This document shows, one piece after another, positions 43,957-52,948 of a stretch of DNA of 60,603 nucleotides (positions are counted from its first letter, which is position 1; each line of letters begins with the position of its first letter). The stretch is from Pseudomonas sp. M47T1. Its GTDB lineage: Bacteria; Pseudomonadota; Gammaproteobacteria; Pseudomonadales; Pseudomonadaceae. The position numbers were made by a program, and so were the translations under genes. Under the pieces are notes generated by a model, which saw only the letters and a list, made by a program, of their open reading frames with translations, searched no databases and was not told the origin of the DNA. Where the stretch lies: positions 1 through 60,603 of the forward strand of contig NZ_AJWX01000036.1 in NCBI RefSeq assembly GCF_000263855.1, in the 5' to 3' direction.

Positions 43957-45245
43957 TGGCACCACTCCGGATCGAATCGCGTGCCGGCAATCATTGCCCC
44001 GGCACGGCTTGTATTGAAGAACGGCACCTGCGGGTGGCCGGCGATAAAGCGCTCAAGCTCCACCAGGTAACTGCGAAAGTTGAGCTGGGTGCGCACACGC
44101 TGGCCGTGGCCGTCGAGCACCCAGTGTTTGGCCGCCTGCAGTTGCGGGCCCAGGTCGCCGTCGTTCCAACCAGCGTGGGTTTTGTCGCCTGGGAAGGCGA
44201 AATCGGCGCCGAACAGGGTCACGCGCCCTGCCCCCATTTTCACCGCCAAATCCACCGCCGGGTGGATGACGCTGCCACCCACGTACAGGCTGGCCTTGGG
44301 CAGTTGTTCGCGCAGCTGCGCATACACCGGGCTGGCGCAATAGCCCACGTGGCGCGGCCCTCGCCAGCTTTCCAGCAGCGTGCGCGCCAGCAAGGGCAGG
44401 TACACCAGGCCAACCTGCTCGGAGCCTGCGGCCGGCAGGTGTCGCTCGCTGATGCGCTGGTCAATGCTCACCACCAGGTCGGGGACGATGCCATGGGCCA
44501 ATAGCGGCCGGTAGGCGGTGTCCACGCAGATGAAAAATGGCCGCACGGCCTGTTCGCGCACGCGCTTGAGGCCGGCGAAATGCTGTTCCAGGCTCGGCCC
44601 GGTGGCAATGACGAAGCAGTCCCGCCCCGGCTGGCTGCCGAACAGCTGCGCCACGTCGGGATCGCGCTGCAACAACGGCACAGCCTGTTCAAGGCGCTGG
44701 GCAATCTCGGGGTCTTGCGCGGTGAACTCGCGGTTGTTGAAGGCCAGGTGCACTTCGCTGATAAGGCGGTCGCGAATCCTGGCGTTGTAGTCATCCGCCA
44801 GCACCAGTTCGGCAGGCAAGGCGAAAAACGGCAGGCAGATCTCCGCGTGGTCGCCAGCCATGACCAGTTCAACCCGCGGGTCCTTGAGCCAGTCGCTCTG
44901 GTCGAGGATCTGCACCACCAGGGCAAACACCGCGCTGTTGAGAATATGCACGGTCAGGCGCTGCAAGGCGGGCCGTTGCAGCAACTGCATCTGCAAGTCG
45001 CCCAGCCCTGTGCCGTACACGTGCACGTGCTGCGCATCGGCTGGCAGGGTAGCAGCCTGCAACTGCGCTTCGGCGCTGCGGTCATGGCGGCTGGTCAGTT
45101 GCACACCACTGATGCTCAGCGTGGAGCCCAGGCCTTCGACCAGTTGCGCCGGTACTGACTCGGGGTTCTCCAGTTGCAGGCGGTCGAACAGCAACGGCCA
45201 GCGCGTCTGCAAAAGGTGCGCATTGCGCTGGGGAATGTCGGTCAT
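43953..45245 (-). CDS. Maf-type motility accessory factor (DUF115), candidate pseudaminic acid transferase for flagellin
   Basis: A 430-aa protein with a central DUF115 domain: CFVIATGPSLEQHF (about residues 210-223), DLVVSIDQR and a LFGADFAFPGDKTHA segment (344-358). In Campylobacter, Helicobacter, Aeromonas and others, Maf proteins attach nonulosonic acids such as pseudaminic acid to flagellin. The pse genes lie 2.6 kb upstream and fliC is next but one downstream. I chose 45245 because the longer frame adds 24 residues overlapping the upstream gene. Confidence 0.85.
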   Translation of the reverse strand: MTDIPQRNAHLLQTRWPLLFDRLQLENPESVPAQLVEGLGSTLSISGVQLTSRHDRSAEAQLQAATLPADAQHVHVYGTGLGDLQMQLLQRPALQRLTVHILNSAVFALVVQILDQSDWLKDPRVELVMAGDHAEICLPFFALPAELVLADDYNARIRDRLISEVHLAFNNREFTAQDPEIAQRLEQAVPLLQRDPDVAQLFGSQPGRDCFVIATGPSLEQHFAGLKRVREQAVRPFFICVDTAYRPLLAHGIVPDLVVSIDQRISERHLPAAGSEQVGLVYLPLLARTLLESWRGPRHVGYCASPVYAQLREQLPKASLYVGGSVIHPAVDLAVKMGAGRVTLFGADFAFPGDKTHAGWNDGDLGPQLQAAKHWVLDGHGQRVRTQLNFRSYLVELERFIAGHPQVPFFNTSRAGAMIAGTRFDPEWCQ

Positions 45246-45304
45246 GGTCTTGCGGGCCTCGTGTGCACAGCCAGTAAGCGTATCAGAAGGATTTGCAGCA
45301 GGTG

Positions 45305-46501
45305 TCAGGGGTACCAACGGCTCAACGATGCGGGCTGCCCGGCGCGCACGGTCTGCACCGTGGTGAACAGGTCGATCATGCGTAGCAGGAAAGTATGGTG
45401 TTCGCGCAATGTAGACAGCCCTTGCGCCGCGATCGCCTGGCGCTCTTGCTCGTGGTCGAGGTAATAGGCGCAGATCTCCAGCAAGTCCTGGGTGTCGCGG
45501 AAGATCACCAGGTCCTTACCGTTGGTGAATAGCTTGTGCAGGTCCTGCTTGTCGTTGGTGACAAGGAAGCCCCCACCGCTGAGCACATCAAACACGCGCA
45601 TGGGCAGCCCGTATTCCACGAAGGAACGGCTCAGGTTGAGGTTGATTTTTGAGCGCTGGAATATTTTCGGCATCTGCTCGAAATGGTCGGCATGCCCGGC
45701 GTAGCAGCCAATCTGCCCCTGCCATTCGGCATTGCCGTACACGCGCAGCGCAAAGCGCGCTTCCAGTTGGCGAGCCAGTTCGATGCGCTCCCGCCAGGAG
45801 TGCTCGCGGCCCAGCAGATAGGCCAGTTTCTCGGCCTTGCTCAAGTAATGCTCGCCCGCCAGCGGGTAGCCCGACTCACTGGTAACCTTGGCAATCAGCG
45901 CCTCATCGATCTGCTCGTCCAGCTGGAAAAGCTCGGTGGGCCTGGCCAGCGAATCGATCAGTGCAGTGCAGCGCGCCCGGGTGCTTACCGACAGCTTGGG
46001 CTGGATGAGTGTCCCGTATTCGGTGGCGGTGAGATTGGCCACGAAGCTCACGTCACACGCCAACCCGGCGTCCTCGCCGCTTGGAGCAATCTGGGCGATG
46101 CGCTCGACGTTGGCGGCAACGGGCAAGTGATACACCTGCCCAACGCCCCGCCCCCTCAGCCGCAGCGCAATGGCAGCGTCGTAAAGGAAGGTGAAACTGT
46201 GCGGATTGTTGATGGCGCCGTCGTAGATCGGGTAGCACGGGGTGTCGATGACCCAAGCCAGGTAACAGACCTTCAGCAGCTCGCAGACTTCGCAAATGTA
46301 GCGGTTGAAATTGATGGTCAGCACATAGTCCGGCTGACGGGTCATCAGCGCCATGACATTGTCTTCGGTCACGGGCAAGCAGGTGACACGGAACCCGAGG
46401 GTACGCAGGGCATCGGCACAGTCGCGGGAAACCACGGGAGACTCGAAAACCACTACATGGGCGGCTGTGGCATCCGTCGGCTGGGGGTGTTCGGTATTCA
46501 C
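45305..46501 (-). CDS. CgeB-like glycosyltransferase (GT-B fold)
   Basis: A 398-aa protein with a DUF3880-like N-terminal half (PDYVLTINFNRYICEVCELL) and a GT-B C-terminal half with the usual NLSRSFVEYGLPMRVFDVLSGGG region (noted in parts). I start at GTG 46501, preceded by AGGAAG at 5 nt. A FliA-type promoter lies 54 nt upstream. Acceptor and donor are unknown; flagellin is the most likely acceptor given the position. Confidence 0.85.
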   Translation of the reverse strand: MNTEHPQPTDATAAHVVVFESPVVSRDCADALRTLGFRVTCLPVTEDNVMALMTRQPDYVLTINFNRYICEVCELLKVCYLAWVIDTPCYPIYDGAINNPHSFTFLYDAAIALRLRGRGVGQVYHLPVAANVERIAQIAPSGEDAGLACDVSFVANLTATEYGTLIQPKLSVSTRARCTALIDSLARPTELFQLDEQIDEALIAKVTSESGYPLAGEHYLSKAEKLAYLLGREHSWRERIELARQLEARFALRVYGNAEWQGQIGCYAGHADHFEQMPKIFQRSKINLNLSRSFVEYGLPMRVFDVLSGGGFLVTNDKQDLHKLFTNGKDLVIFRDTQDLLEICAYYLDHEQERQAIAAQGLSTLREHHTFLLRMIDLFTTVQTVRAGQPASLSRWYP

Positions 46502-46554
46502 GGCAACTTCCTGCAAGGTGGCCTGGTGCGACGTACACCAGGCGAACACCTACA

Positions 46555-46581
46555 GTATCGGCAGGTTGGTGAAGCTATTTA
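46555..46581 (-). promoter_or_regulatory. Sigma-28 (FliA) promoter of the glycosyltransferase-maf operon
   Basis: The minus strand reads TAAATAGC, 11 nt, then GCCGATAC, with the GCCGATA core exact and the -35 TAAA present. It is a closer match to the FliA consensus than the fliC promoter itself. Confidence 0.8.
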
Positions 46582-46590
46582 GCTAGATCC

Positions 46591-46688
46591 GCAGGAGCTG
46601 CCGATAGGCTGCGAAAAAGTTCGCAGGACCTTCGGCGGTGTGGTGCCGATCACAGGCCCGCTGCGCGCGCCTTCGCAGCCTGGCGGGG
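46591..46688 (-). repeat. Dispersed ~100-bp repeat, copy C
   Basis: Read on the minus strand: GCCAGGCTGCGAAGGCG, then GAAGGTCCTGCGAAC and TCGCAGCCTATCGGCAGCTC. It matches the copies at 19284 and 60463, but lies in the opposite orientation to the latter. Confidence 0.75.
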
Positions 46689-46703
46689 GGGGTGCAGGCT
46701 GTG

Positions 46704-47627
46704 TCAGCGATACAGAATCGCCGAGCCCCACGACAGGCCCACGCCGAAACCACTGATGGCCACGCGTTTCCACTTGGCGTCCATCACGTGTTTTTCCAGC
46801 AACAACGGCACGCTGGAGGAGACGGTGTTGCCGGTCTCGACCATGTCCTTGATGAACTTCTCCGGCTCTTCCTCGAAGCGCCGTGCCACGGCGTCGACGA
46901 TGGCCGCGCTGCCCTGATGGATGCAGAAAGCGTCGATGTCGGCGGACTTCAGGCCCGACTCGTCCAGCAGTTCGTGCAGGTGCGCCGGCACTTTCAGCAG
47001 GGCGAAGTTGAACACCTGGCGGCCGTTCATGAAGAACACGCCGTCAGTGACCTTCAGGTGCGGTGCGCCCGAGCCGTCGGTGCCGAACTTGGCCTTGCCC
47101 AGTTGCCATACCGCGTCTTCACCCATCCAGGTGGCGGTGGCGGCATCACCAAACAGCATGGTGGTGTTGCGGTCTTCAGGGTCGACGATTTTCGAATACG
47201 GGTCGGCGGTGACCAGCAGGCCGTTTTTCAGGCCCGCAGCTTCCATGAAGCCCTTCATCGCGTAGATGCCGTACACGTAGCCCGAACAGCCCAGGGAAAT
47301 GTCGAAGGCCGCGACGTTGGTCGGCAGGCCCAGCTTGTCCTGGACGATGGCCGCGGTGTGGGGCAGGCCCTCTTCGTCACCGTTCTGGGTGACCACGATC
47401 AGCGCGTCGATGGACTCGCGTTTCAGCTCGGGGTTATTCGCAAACAGCGCGTTGACCGCCTCGACGCACAGGTCGGAGGTTTCCTGGCCAGCGTCTTTGC
47501 GCGGCAGGAAAGCGGAGCCGATCTTGCCCAGGATGAACTCTTCGTCCTTGGCAAATTTGGCACCCTGGGCGTAGTTATCAAGGCCTTCGGCAGGCACGTA
47601 ACTCGCTATGCTTTTTATGCCAATCAT
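46704..47627 (-). CDS. 3-oxoacyl-ACP synthase III (FabH-like) of a flagellar glycosylation locus
   Basis: A 307-aa thiolase-fold condensing enzyme with a full Cys-His-Asn triad: Cys114 (SLGCSGYVYG), His237 (CIHQGS) and Asn267 (ETGNTVSSS). Similar ketoacyl synthase genes lie between flagellin glycosyltransferase genes and fliC in P. syringae, where they affect flagellin glycosylation. It may supply a short beta-hydroxyacyl or beta-ketoacyl group for N-acylation of an amino sugar. A separate role from housekeeping FabH is inferred from position. Confidence 0.88.
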   Translation of the reverse strand: MIGIKSIASYVPAEGLDNYAQGAKFAKDEEFILGKIGSAFLPRKDAGQETSDLCVEAVNALFANNPELKRESIDALIVVTQNGDEEGLPHTAAIVQDKLGLPTNVAAFDISLGCSGYVYGIYAMKGFMEAAGLKNGLLVTADPYSKIVDPEDRNTTMLFGDAATATWMGEDAVWQLGKAKFGTDGSGAPHLKVTDGVFFMNGRQVFNFALLKVPAHLHELLDESGLKSADIDAFCIHQGSAAIVDAVARRFEEEPEKFIKDMVETGNTVSSSVPLLLEKHVMDAKWKRVAISGFGVGLSWGSAILYR

Positions 47628-47876
47628 TATGGCTTCCCAATAATAAAGAGCTAAATATCACCGCTCGCATGATCGAGGGGCGCCAACAAAACCGGGATTC
47701 ATATCGCCCGCAAAGGGGCGAAAACGGGCGATGCCGGGGCCATGCACCATGGCCGACCAGAGGCTCTGCGCCGTCATCACCCAACAACAGGTTACAGTGA
47801 AGATGCGCGTTATGACTCATAGGTCACGTTGATTCAACATGAATTCGTGTTTTTTGGCCATGCCTTAAGCGACTGT

Positions 47877-48929
47877 TCAGTCAATCATTGACCAGTCCAG
47901 CGCCATGCCGCGTGCCAGAGGGCGCCGGGCGGCGCGGCCAAGCACGGTGTCCAGGTGCCGTGGGGCCAGGCCCAGGCCCGGACGAATGGCACGCACGTTG
48001 TCGCGGGTCAGCGGCTCGCCAGCGGCCACGTCGCGCACCACGTACAGGGAGCGGCGGTACACCAGCGACTTCTGCTCGGCCGTGGTGGCGCCGTATTGCA
48101 CATGGCCCAGGGCCTGCCACGCGCGCTCGGTCTCGGTGACCAGGCTGGCCAGTTCCGCAGGTTCCAGCGAGAAGTTGGCGTCCACGCCGCCGGCGCTGCG
48201 GTCCAGGGTGAAGTGTTTTTCCACCACGCTGGCGCCCAGGGCCACCGCCGCCACGGCCGCGCCCACGCCCATGGTGTGGTCGGACAAGCCCACTTCGCAG
48301 CCAAACAGCTCGCGCATGTGGGCGATGGTGCGCAGGTGGGTGTTGAGCGGCGACGCCGGGTAGGTGCTGGTGCACTTGAGCAGGATCAGCTCGCGGCAAC
48401 CGGCGGCACGGGCGGCGCGCACGCTTTCGTCCAGCTCGGCCACGGTGGCCATGCCGGTGGAAATGATCAGCGGCTTGCCAGTGGAGGCGGCCTTGCGAAT
48501 CAGCGGCAGGTCAGTGTTTTCGAAACTGGCGATCTTGTAGGCCGGCACGTCCAGGCTTTCCAGGAAGTCCACGGCGGTTTCGTCGAACGGCGAGGAAAAC
48601 CCCAGCATGCCATGGCTTTTCGCCCGCTCGAAGATCGGCCCGTGCCATTCCCACGGCGTATGGGCCTGTTCATACAACGCGTACAGCGAGGTGTCGGCCC
48701 ACAGGCTGTCGGGGTCGCTGATGCGAAATTCGCCCTGGTCGATGTCCAGGGTCATGGTGTCGGCGGTGTAGGTCTGCAGTTTCAACGCGTGGGCACCCGC
48801 GGCCGCGGCGGCGTCGACGATGGCCAGGGCACGCTCCAGCGACTGGTTGTGGTTGCCACTCATCTCGGCGATGACAAAGGGCGGCGAGTCGAGGCCGATG
48901 GCGCGGTGGCCGATTTTGAAGCTGGGCAT
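47877..48929 (-). CDS. pseI: Pseudaminic acid synthase
   Basis: A 350-aa NeuB-family enzyme that condenses 2,4-diacetamido-2,4,6-trideoxy-L-altrose with phosphoenolpyruvate. The barrel domain begins FVIAEMSGNHNQSLERAL and includes ALKLQTYTADTMT; the C-terminal SAF domain (about 280-348) is present (LYVVRDVAAGEPLT). I start at 48929 (MPSFKIGHRAIG); the longer frame is read through pseG. It is last of pseBCFGI. Confidence 0.95.
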   Translation of the reverse strand: MPSFKIGHRAIGLDSPPFVIAEMSGNHNQSLERALAIVDAAAAAGAHALKLQTYTADTMTLDIDQGEFRISDPDSLWADTSLYALYEQAHTPWEWHGPIFERAKSHGMLGFSSPFDETAVDFLESLDVPAYKIASFENTDLPLIRKAASTGKPLIISTGMATVAELDESVRAARAAGCRELILLKCTSTYPASPLNTHLRTIAHMRELFGCEVGLSDHTMGVGAAVAAVALGASVVEKHFTLDRSAGGVDANFSLEPAELASLVTETERAWQALGHVQYGATTAEQKSLVYRRSLYVVRDVAAGEPLTRDNVRAIRPGLGLAPRHLDTVLGRAARRPLARGMALDWSMID

Positions 48930-48934
48930 CAGGG

Positions 48935-49981
48935 TTATCCTTGGGACGGAGCGGCGGCGAACAGGGCCCAGGCCACGCGCAGTGCCCCCAGGCCATCCAC
49001 CAACTGACGGGATTGGTTGGCCAGGGCCTGGCGGCGCTCGGCGTCGTCGAGCAGGCCGATCACGGCCTGGCGCAGGGCCTGAGAGCTCAGTTCGGCGGCC
49101 TCGCCCACGTAAACGTGGGCACCGGCCAGCGCCATCAGCTCGGCATTGGCCTGCTGGTTGTGGGCCACGGCCACACACAAGGTGGGCAGGCCCATGGCCG
49201 CGCGCTCCCAGGTGGTACCGCCGCCGGCGCCGACAAACAGGTCGGCGGTGGCCATCAGCGCCGGGAAGTCTTCGACAAAACCGTGCAGCGTCCAGTTCGG
49301 GCGCGTGGCTGCGTAGGCCTGCAAATGCGCCCAGTCGGGGTTGCCCAGGCCGGCGATGAAATCCACTTCCAGTCCGGCCACGCCGTCCAATGCCGCCATG
49401 GCCTTGAGCGTATGGCCGTTAGGGTCGAAGCCGCCGAAGTTGACCAGTACACGCTGCACGCGCGGGCGGATAGACACCCGCAGGGCCTCGAAGGCCGGGG
49501 CCAGCAGGGCGTGACGCGGGCCGAAAAAGGTCTTGCAGCCCGGCGCCAGCAAACCGGCGTAGGCCTCGGCGCTGGCAGTGAGGTTCTGGTCCAGCAGCAC
49601 GTCGGCGCTGTGCTCGCGGTTGGCCAGGTCGTCGATGGCCATGACCCGCGCAGCGATGGCGCGCGCGGCGGTTTCCCAGCGCGCGTCCAGGCCGTAGTGG
49701 TCGACAATCACCCAGTCGAAGCGGCCGGCGCCCTTCAGGGCATCGATATCGGCTTGCCAGGGCAATAATGCCTCAATGTCATTGCTGCCCGGCCCCGGCC
49801 GCATGGCGAAGGTGCCCATGCCCTGGGCCGCCAGGTTGACCAGGCGATGCCCGGGCAAGGTCAGGCTGGCGAAGGTCACCTGGGCACCCTGCTTGCGCAG
49901 GCAATGGGCCAGGGTCAGGCAGCGGGCCACATGGCCACTGCCGATGGACTGCGACGCGTCGGCACGGATCAGCACCTTCAC
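48935..49981 (-). CDS. pseG: UDP-2,4-diacetamido-2,4,6-trideoxy-beta-L-altropyranose hydrolase
   Basis: A 348-aa GT-B-fold hydrolase that removes UDP in pseudaminic acid synthesis. The N-terminus KVLIRADASQSIGSGHVARC holds the catalytic His17; the C-terminal half has VGAGGGTTWERAAMGLPTL. The GTG start overlaps the pseF stop (GTGA). The protein is single-domain, with no GNAT extension that could serve as PseH. Confidence 0.93.
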   Translation of the reverse strand: MKVLIRADASQSIGSGHVARCLTLAHCLRKQGAQVTFASLTLPGHRLVNLAAQGMGTFAMRPGPGSNDIEALLPWQADIDALKGAGRFDWVIVDHYGLDARWETAARAIAARVMAIDDLANREHSADVLLDQNLTASAEAYAGLLAPGCKTFFGPRHALLAPAFEALRVSIRPRVQRVLVNFGGFDPNGHTLKAMAALDGVAGLEVDFIAGLGNPDWAHLQAYAATRPNWTLHGFVEDFPALMATADLFVGAGGGTTWERAAMGLPTLCVAVAHNQQANAELMALAGAHVYVGEAAELSSQALRQAVIGLLDDAERRQALANQSRQLVDGLGALRVAWALFAAAPSQG

Positions 49982-50679
49982 AAGGTCAACTCCCCAGCCG
50001 CCTTGAGGGCGGCAAACAGGTATTCGGCGCGACGCCAGTCTTCTGGCGTATCGATGTCTTGCACCCGGTGGCGCGGCAGCACCACCGGCACGCTGTGCCC
50101 GGCAAACATGGGCAGCCCCTGCAACCAGGCGTCACGCCGGCCCCAATAGAACTGGCCGGCGTCGTGCCAGGCGGGGGCCAGGTCCTGAGAGCGCATGGGC
50201 ACGAACTCCGGGTACAGCGGCGCAACGCCGCCCTGCCCGTCCAAGCGCAAGGCGCGCTGCACCGGGAAGGCGAAACTGCACACCGAGAAGGCAAAGCACT
50301 TGTCGCCATCGGCCTGCAAGGCCATCAGCCCCTGCAGCAGGTCCCAGGCTTGCAGCAGGGGCGCCGTGGCGTAGATGCAGCAGGCCAGGTCGTGGGCGCT
50401 GCCCAAGGCCTGCAAGGCGTGCTGGATGACGGCCGTGGTACCGGTGTGATGATCGGCCAGGTTCGCGGGCCGGCGAAACGGCACCTGGGCGCCGTGGGCG
50501 CGGGCCACCTCGGCGATTTCATCGTCGTCGGTGCTCACCACCACTTCATCGAACAGGCCGCTGGCCAGGGCCGTGCGGATGGACCAGGCGATAATGGGCT
50601 GGCCGTCGAACAGCTTGAGGTTCTTGCGCGGGATACGCTGGCTGCCACCACGGGCCGGAATGATCGCCACGGTGCTCAT
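49978..50679 (-). CDS. pseF: CMP-pseudaminic acid cytidylyltransferase
   Basis: A 233-aa nucleotidyltransferase that activates pseudaminic acid with CTP. The N-terminal signature AIIPARGGSQRIPRKNLK and a later VSTDDDEIAEVA segment are typical. The ATG at 50679 overlaps the pseC stop by 4 bp. Confidence 0.94.
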   Translation of the reverse strand: MSTVAIIPARGGSQRIPRKNLKLFDGQPIIAWSIRTALASGLFDEVVVSTDDDEIAEVARAHGAQVPFRRPANLADHHTGTTAVIQHALQALGSAHDLACCIYATAPLLQAWDLLQGLMALQADGDKCFAFSVCSFAFPVQRALRLDGQGGVAPLYPEFVPMRSQDLAPAWHDAGQFYWGRRDAWLQGLPMFAGHSVPVVLPRHRVQDIDTPEDWRRAEYLFAALKAAGELTL

Positions 50680-51836
50680 GGGCAAAGAATCCGGCGCAGC
50701 GCGGCGACTACCTGGTCCTGCTCGGCGTCGGTCATGGCCGCGAACAACGGCAGGCTGATGGCCTCGCCGTAGTAATGCTCGGCCTCGGGGAAGTCGCCCA
50801 CGGCAAAGCCCTGCTCGCGGTAATAGGGTTGCAGGTGCACCGGGATGTAGTGCAGCTGCACGCCGATGCCCGCCGTGCGCAGGGCCTCGAACACCTCGCG
50901 GTGGCCCAGGGCGATGCGCGGCAGGTTCAGGCGCACCACGTACAGGTGCCAGGCCGACTCGGCCTCGGGCTGGGCGCTGGGCAGGTTCAGCGCGAAGTCG
51001 GCCAGCAACTGGTCGTACCGCGCCGCCAGTTGTCGGCGACGGGCGACAAAGCTGTCCAGCTTGCTCAACTGCGACAGGCCCAGGGCGGCTTGCAGGTCGG
51101 TCATGCGGTAATTGAAGCCCAACTCCACCTGCTGGTAGTACCAGGGGCCGTGGCTGGGCTCGTCCATGTCTACTGCATCGCGGGTCATGCCGTGGCTACG
51201 CAGGCGCTTGAGCCGCGCGGCCAGCCCCGGGCTGTTGGTCAGGACCATGCCGCCTTCGCCGGTGGTGATGATTTTTACCGGGTGAAAGCTGAACACGGTC
51301 ATCTGCGCAAACTCGCCGCAGCCTACGGGCCGCCCGGCATAGCGGGCACCCACGGCATGGGCGGCGTCTTCGATCAGGCAAAAGCCGTAGCGCCGCGCCA
51401 GCTCGGCAATGGCTCGCAGGTCGCAGCTCTGGCCGGCAAAGGCCACTGCGACTACCACCTTGGGCAAGCGCCCCTGCTGTTCGGCCATGGCCAGTTTGTC
51501 CGCCAGTTTGCCGGCGTCCAGGTTCAGGGTGCGGGGGTCGATGTCGACAAAGTCGACCTGGGCGCCGCAGTAGCGGCCGCAATTGGCCGACGCCAGGAAG
51601 GTGTTGGGCGAGGTCCACAGCCAGTCGTCTTCGCCCAGGCCCGCCGCCAGGCAGGCGATGTGCAGGGCCGCCGTGGCGTTGCACACCGCCACCCCATGGC
51701 CGGCCTGGCAATACTGGGCCATGGCGGCCTCGAAGCGTTCCAGGGTCGGCCCCTGGGTCAACCAGTCCGATTGCAGCACTTCGACCACCGCGTCGATGTC
51801 GGCCGCGTCGATACTCTGGCGGCCGTAGGGAATCAC
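50676..51836 (-). CDS. pseC: UDP-4-amino-4,6-dideoxy-N-acetyl-beta-L-altrosamine transaminase
   Basis: A 386-aa PLP aminotransferase of the DegT/StrS type. Lys188 (FSFHPVKIITTGEGG) should hold PLP, and Asp157 (LIEDAAHAVGA) contacts its pyridine nitrogen. It aminates C4 of the PseB product. It overlaps the pseB stop by 4 bp. Confidence 0.94.
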   Translation of the reverse strand: MIPYGRQSIDAADIDAVVEVLQSDWLTQGPTLERFEAAMAQYCQAGHGVAVCNATAALHIACLAAGLGEDDWLWTSPNTFLASANCGRYCGAQVDFVDIDPRTLNLDAGKLADKLAMAEQQGRLPKVVVAVAFAGQSCDLRAIAELARRYGFCLIEDAAHAVGARYAGRPVGCGEFAQMTVFSFHPVKIITTGEGGMVLTNSPGLAARLKRLRSHGMTRDAVDMDEPSHGPWYYQQVELGFNYRMTDLQAALGLSQLSKLDSFVARRRQLAARYDQLLADFALNLPSAQPEAESAWHLYVVRLNLPRIALGHREVFEALRTAGIGVQLHYIPVHLQPYYREQGFAVGDFPEAEHYYGEAISLPLFAAMTDAEQDQVVAALRRILCP

Positions 51837-52834
51837 GGCTGCAGCTCCGCGTGCAGCGCGGCGATCTGCGTCACGTCAAGGAACTGCGGGTTGCTGTCGG
51901 AGCGGTACTCGAAGTCCTCGCCCACCGCCCTGCCCTGCTCGCCCAGGCCATCCACGGCGAAATCGACGTGGGTGTGGTTGAAGCGAATCGACGGCTGGAT
52001 GGTGTAGTGGTCGTCGAATTCCAGTGTGGCGCGGGCGTCGTCCAGCGGCACCATCAGTTCGTGCAGTTTTTCGCCTGGGCGGATGCCCACCAGGGTCTGC
52101 GGCAGCTCGGGCGCCATGGCGCTGGCCAGGTCGACGATACGAATGGACGGGATCTTGGGCACGAACACTTCACCGCCGTGCATGCGCGCAAAGCTTGCGA
52201 GGACAAACTGCACGCCGTGGTCCAGGGTGATCCAGAAGCGCGTCATGCGCGGGTCGGTGATCGGAAGCTCGCGGGCCTTTTCGCTGATCAGCTTGCTGAA
52301 AAACGGCACCACCGAGCCACGGGAACCGGCAACGTTGCCGTAGCGGACCACGGCGAAGCGGGTCTGCTGTTCGCCGGCAATGTTGTTGGCGGCCACGAAC
52401 AGCTTGTCCGACAGCAGCTTGGTGGCGCCGTACAGGTTGATGGGGCTGGCGGCCTTGTCGGTGGACAGGGCAATGACCTTCTTCACGCCATTGTCGATGG
52501 CGGCGGCAATCACGTTCTCGGCGCCATTGACGTTGGTGCGAATGCATTCGGTGGGGTTGTATTCGGCCGCCGGCACCTGCTTGAGCGCCGCGGCGTGAAT
52601 CACGTAGTCAATGCCGCGCATGGCCACGCGCAGGCGCTCTGCGTCGCGCACATCGCCCAGGAAGTAGCGCATGCAGGGCGCATTGAACACCTGCTGCATT
52701 TCGTACTGCTTGAGCTCGTCGCGGGAAAACACCACCACGCGCTTGGGCTGGTACTGCTCCAGCAGGCGACGAATGAAATTGCGACCGAAGGAACCGGTAC
52801 CGCCGGTAATGAAGAGGGATTTGCCGTTGAACAT
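51833..52834 (-). CDS. pseB: UDP-N-acetylglucosamine 4,6-dehydratase (inverting)
   Basis: A 333-aa short-chain dehydrogenase that starts pseudaminic acid synthesis from UDP-GlcNAc. It has the nucleotide motif GGTGSFG (11-17), and the catalytic Asp126-Lys127 and Tyr135-x3-Lys139 (STDKAASP, YGATK). Start 52834 puts the Rossmann motif at the N-terminus; the longer frame would run through the REP and promoter region. A sigma-54 promoter lies 73 nt upstream. Confidence 0.95.
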   Translation of the reverse strand: MFNGKSLFITGGTGSFGRNFIRRLLEQYQPKRVVVFSRDELKQYEMQQVFNAPCMRYFLGDVRDAERLRVAMRGIDYVIHAAALKQVPAAEYNPTECIRTNVNGAENVIAAAIDNGVKKVIALSTDKAASPINLYGATKLLSDKLFVAANNIAGEQQTRFAVVRYGNVAGSRGSVVPFFSKLISEKARELPITDPRMTRFWITLDHGVQFVLASFARMHGGEVFVPKIPSIRIVDLASAMAPELPQTLVGIRPGEKLHELMVPLDDARATLEFDDHYTIQPSIRFNHTHVDFAVDGLGEQGRAVGEDFEYRSDSNPQFLDVTQIAALHAELQP

Positions 52835-52906
52835 GCACAGGGTTCCTTGGATCGGAGTGGCGCGCAGGGACAAAATTCTGACCCAGGCCACGGTTTCGGT
52901 GATCCG

Positions 52907-52923
52907 AGCAAAATGCAGGCCAT
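52907..52923 (-). promoter_or_regulatory. Sigma-54 promoter of the pseBCFGI operon
   Basis: The minus strand reads ATGGCCTGCATTTTGCT: GG-N10-GC, with a good TTTGCT at -12 and TGGC at -24. It is 73 nt upstream of pseB. Confidence 0.7.
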
Positions 52924-52948
52924 GTCTCGACAGCGAACATACACCCCC

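Noticed and set aside
47578..47820. 80-aa minus-strand frame across the start of the ketoacyl synthase gene
   Set aside because: It overlaps the 5' end of a well-supported gene in another frame and shows no ribosome binding site or family pattern.
47838..47858. AACATGAATTCGTGTT followed by TTTT as a plus-strand terminator downstream of pseI
   Set aside because: The palindrome leaves no room for a loop and points away from the transcribed strand. The gap 47628-47876 otherwise shows no promoter I could support.
48935..49981. PseG as a PseG-PseH fusion that would complete the pathway
   Set aside because: All 348 residues fit a single GT-B-type PseG; no acetyl-CoA-binding GNAT motif is present at either end.
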